Positions 61,511-64,000 of a stretch of DNA of 64,000 nucleotides are shown piece after piece. Positions within the stretch are counted from its first letter, which is position 1; each line of letters starts with the position of its first letter. Below the pieces are notes generated by a model. It did not search any database. It saw only the letters and a list, made by a program, of their open reading frames with translations, and was not told the origin of the DNA. A program made the position numbers and the translations under genes. Source of the DNA: Amycolatopsis sp. 2-15 (lineage in GTDB: Bacteria > Actinomycetota > Actinomycetes > Mycobacteriales > Pseudonocardiaceae). Location of the stretch: contig NZ_CP127294.1 in the NCBI RefSeq assembly GCF_030285625.1, positions 3,234,001 through 3,298,000 of the forward strand, given 5' to 3'.

Positions 61511-61579
61511 ACAAATACCTCCCAGAGTGCGCAACAGAACTACTCAAAGAAGCACATACTCACTCAGGAATCAACAGGA

Positions 61580-61592
61580 GTGAACGGTTCAC
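61580..61592. promoter_or_regulatory. LacI-like palindrome upstream of the alpha-galactosidase
   Basis: GTGAACGGTTCAC has perfect 6-bp arms with a single central G. It lies 70 bases before the GH27 start and 85 before the divergent CoA-transferase. LacI/GalR operators have a comparable form. Confidence 0.5.
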
Positions 61593-61677
61593 GTCAATGG
61601 GCCGTTGGTAGGTAATCCGTTGGCCGGGAGGTAGAAAGGAGGCGTAGGTCCGCGACGATGCCCCGAGGAGCCGCCCC

Positions 61678-62856
61678 ATGCCCGAGGTCCGCCCGCTCGA
61701 CGGTCTCAAGGTCGTCGACCTCTCCCGGATCCTGGCGGGGCCCTACTGCACGCAGTACCTCGGCGAGATGGGTGCCGACGTCGTCAAGGTCGAGCCGCCC
61801 GGCCACGGCGACGACACACGCCTGTGGGGTCCGCCGTTCGTCGGTGACGAAGCCGTGTACTTCCTCGCGGCCAACCGCAACAAGCGCGGGATCGTGCTCG
61901 ACCTGAAGTCCGAACGCGGCCGCGAAGCCGTGCGCCGGCTTGTGGCCGACGCGGACGTGCTCGTCGAGAACTTCCGCCCCGGCACGCTGGAGCGGTGGGG
62001 CCTGTCGTACGCCTCGCTGTCCGAGCTGAACCCGCGGCTGATCCACGTGTCGATCACGGGCTTCGGCCAGACCGGGCCGTACCGCGACCGGCCGGGCTAC
62101 GACCTCGTCGCGCAGGCGCTCGGCGGCGTGATGGGGCTGACCGGTGAGCCCGACGGCGCGCCCGCCAAAGTGGGACTGCCCGTGGCCGATCTCAACGCGG
62201 GGACGTGGGCGATCATCGGCGTGCTGATGGCGCTGCAGGCTCGCCACACGAGCGGGCGTGGGCAGTACCTCGACGTCTCCTTGCTCGACGCGCAGCTCGC
62301 CTGGCACATCTACGCTGCCGGCGCGCACTTCTACGACACCCCGCGGCCGCGCCGGATGGGCTCGGCGCACCCGAGCATCGTTCCGTACCAGGCGTACCAC
62401 GTGTCCGACGGCTGGCTCATCATCGCGGTCGGGAGCGAGAAGCTGTGGCGCAATTTTTGCGGCGTGCTCGGCCTGGACATCGCGGAGGACCCGCGGTTCT
62501 CCACCAACGCGGCGCGGTCGGCGCATCGCGACGAGCTCAACGCGTTGGTGGAGGAAGTGCTGGTCACGCGCACCGTCGACGACTGGACGAAGGCACTGGA
62601 CGAGGCGAGCATCCCGGCCGCGCCGATCAACGAAATCGACGACGTGTACGCCGACCCGTGGACCGCTGCGCGCGACCAGGTCGTGCGGCTGCCGCACCCG
62701 ACCATCGGCACCTACCTCGGCACGGGTTTCCCGGTGAAGGCCTCGGACACGCAGCCGCGGCCGACGTCGGCGCCGCCGGTGCTTGGCCAGCACACGGCGG
62801 AGGTGCTCGGGGAAATCGGGTACTCCGAGGCTGAGATCGCGGAATTTTTGTTGTGA
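61678..62856 (+). CDS. Family III CoA-transferase (CaiB/BaiF type)
   Basis: Protein of 392 residues. It begins LDGLKVVDLSRILAGPYCTQYLGEMGADV, the usual family III lead. The catalytic Asp lies in RPGYDLVAQALGG; the GSAHPSIVPYQAY and INEIDDVYADP parts follow. It exchanges CoA between carboxylic acids, activating one of them. It is followed after 14 bases by an aminotransferase with GAAGGAGG, so the two are an operon. A role after transamination of an amino acid is possible. Confidence 0.88.
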   Translation: MPEVRPLDGLKVVDLSRILAGPYCTQYLGEMGADVVKVEPPGHGDDTRLWGPPFVGDEAVYFLAANRNKRGIVLDLKSERGREAVRRLVADADVLVENFRPGTLERWGLSYASLSELNPRLIHVSITGFGQTGPYRDRPGYDLVAQALGGVMGLTGEPDGAPAKVGLPVADLNAGTWAIIGVLMALQARHTSGRGQYLDVSLLDAQLAWHIYAAGAHFYDTPRPRRMGSAHPSIVPYQAYHVSDGWLIIAVGSEKLWRNFCGVLGLDIAEDPRFSTNAARSAHRDELNALVEEVLVTRTVDDWTKALDEASIPAAPINEIDDVYADPWTAARDQVVRLPHPTIGTYLGTGFPVKASDTQPRPTSAPPVLGQHTAEVLGEIGYSEAEIAEFLL

Positions 62857-62870
62857 CGAAGGAGGATTAC

Positions 62871-64000
62871 ATGGAGAACCCGCTGTGGCACCCGTTCGCG
62901 GACATGGGTGCCGTCGACGGCGACCGTTTCGTGATCACGCGCGGCTCGGGCTCGTACGTGTGGGACGACGCCGGCCGCCGCTACTTCGACGCCACGGCTT
63001 CACTCTGGTACGCGAACTTCGGGCACGGGCGGCCCGAGATCACCCAGGCCGTGACGGCGCAGCTGGAGAAGCTGGATTCGTACAACCTGTTCGGGTACTA
63101 CGCGAACGAGCCGGCGTTGGAGCTGGCTTCGCGGCTTTCTTCGCTTGCTCCGGTGCCGGGGTCCAAGGTGTTCCTCGCTTCCGGCGGTGGTGATGTCGTC
63201 GACACGGCGGTGAAGATCGCGCGAGCACACTTCGTCCACACTGGACAGCCGGAGAAGACCCACATCATCGGGCGGACACAGGGGTACCACGGGACGCACG
63301 GGTTCGGTACCGCGGTAGGCGGGATCCCGGTGAATGCCGAGGGGTTCGGGCCGATGCCGTCCGGGTTTTCGCATGTGGCGTACGACAGTGTTCCGGCTTT
63401 GGAGGCCGAGATCCTGCGGGTGGGGGCGGATCGGGTTGCCGCGTTCTTCTGTGAGCCGGTGATCGGTGCCGGTGGGGTGTTGTTGCCGCCGGAGGGGTAT
63501 CTCGAGGCCGCGGTGGAGGTTTGTCGCCGGTACGGGGTGCTTTTCGTGGCGGACTGCGTGATCGCCGCCTTCGGGCGGTTGGGGACGTGGTTCGGGATCG
63601 ATCGGTGGGCGGTTCGGCCGGATATGGTGACGACGGCCAAGGGCCTTACCGGTGGGACGATTCCGTTGGCCGCGTTGCTGGTTTCGCCCGAGGTGGCGGC
63701 GCCGTTCTTCACTGGTTCGGCTGGAGCGCCGGTTTTGCGGCACGGGGCGACTTACGCCGGGCATCCGGTGGGTTGTGCCGCTGCGTTGGCGACGCTGGAC
63801 ATTTACGAGAAGGACGGGTTGATCTCGCGGGGGCGGGAGTTGGAAAAGCCGTTGGCGGACGCGTTGGCCGGGGCGGCTGACCATCCGTTGGTTGCCGAGG
63901 TTCGGGCGGGGCTGGGGTTTTTGGCCGCGGTGGAGCTGTCGGCGGAGGTGCTGGCAGCGGATCCCGGGGCGCCGGGGAAGCTGCAGCGGCTGGTGCGCGA
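62871..64000 (+). CDS. Class III aminotransferase, cut by the window edge
   Basis: The first 376 residues of a class III PLP enzyme from an ATG with AAGGAGG 7 bases before it. The frame is open to the end of the window, so about 60 residues are missing. PLP Lys is in TTAKGLTGGTIPLAALL. The usual DEV-Q-GFGR motif reads ADCVIAAFGRLG, so Asp is kept but Glu is replaced by Cys. The substrate-side NPLWHPFADMGAV start and ASGGGDVVDTAVKIAR are typical of omega-aminotransferases. Context: CoA-transferase operon partner. Confidence 0.85.
   Translation, partial: MENPLWHPFADMGAVDGDRFVITRGSGSYVWDDAGRRYFDATASLWYANFGHGRPEITQAVTAQLEKLDSYNLFGYYANEPALELASRLSSLAPVPGSKVFLASGGGDVVDTAVKIARAHFVHTGQPEKTHIIGRTQGYHGTHGFGTAVGGIPVNAEGFGPMPSGFSHVAYDSVPALEAEILRVGADRVAAFFCEPVIGAGGVLLPPEGYLEAAVEVCRRYGVLFVADCVIAAFGRLGTWFGIDRWAVRPDMVTTAKGLTGGTIPLAALLVSPEVAAPFFTGSAGAPVLRHGATYAGHPVGCAAALATLDIYEKDGLISRGRELEKPLADALAGAADHPLVAEVRAGLGFLAAVELSAEVLAADPGAPGKLQRLVR

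Overview
This is a high-GC actinomycete chromosome segment. Frequent GTG starts, short intergenic gaps, 4-nt stop/start overlaps, many fatty-acid and branched-chain acyl-CoA genes, a calerythrin-like EF-hand protein and a 30-bp intergenic tandem repeat point to Pseudonocardiales, most likely Amycolatopsis. That placement is inferred from gene content; there is no rRNA or other phylogenetic marker here. I see no tRNA, CRISPR array, transposase or phage module.

Layout. (1) 1-8.6 kb: secreted GDSL lipase, a TetR repressor and a leucine-type catabolic operon (carboxyltransferase, biotin carboxylase/BCCP, acyl-CoA dehydrogenase). Matching 16-bp palindromes lie in front of both the TetR gene and the operon. 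(2) 8.6-14.1 kb: small metabolic genes, a frameshifted alpha/beta hydrolase and a relic of an FAD monooxygenase. (3) 14.2-22.3 kb: a FadE23/FadE24-like acyl-CoA dehydrogenase pair, an EF-hand protein, a regulator with two TetR modules and a FadA-FadB trifunctional operon. (4) 22.3-26.6 kb: a divergent regulator pair sharing a doubled operator, then a broken gene for an NTPase-like/transmembrane/periplasmic-binding receptor. (5) 26.7-36.5 kb: reductase, flavin monooxygenase, DUF3761 lipoprotein, a zinc-ribbon membrane protein beside an SPFH-GYF protein (YdjG/YdjI-like), an MFS exporter and a GlcD-like oxidase with a benzoylformate-decarboxylase-like enzyme. (6) 36.5-37.6 kb: a gap holding a 30-codon His-rich microprotein gene with its own promoter and two terminators.

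(7) 37.7-47.6 kb is the most coherent accessory unit: DUF3830 protein, class III aminotransferase, succinate-semialdehyde-type dehydrogenase, tartrate/D-malate-type dehydrogenase, two Asp/Glu racemase-maleate isomerase paralogues, D-2-hydroxyacid dehydrogenase, amidase and a GntR/FCD regulator. Three copies of GATTGT-N2-ACAATC sit at exactly the promoters that drive these genes, so they look like one regulon for an unassigned (probably amide or imide) substrate. (8) 47.7-53 kb: ArsR regulator with its palindrome, MaoC dehydratase, MFS, aldo/keto reductase, wax-ester/DGAT synthase. (9) 53.1-64 kb: a translationally coupled TPP enzyme - HyuA - HyuB - SDR operon, the 30-bp repeat, a secreted GH27 alpha-galactosidase, and a CoA-transferase/aminotransferase operon that runs off the right edge.

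Catabolism is the theme: leucine-type acyl-CoA oxidation, beta-oxidation, and two amide/cyclic-amide style clusters, each with a local repressor whose operator can be read from the sequence.
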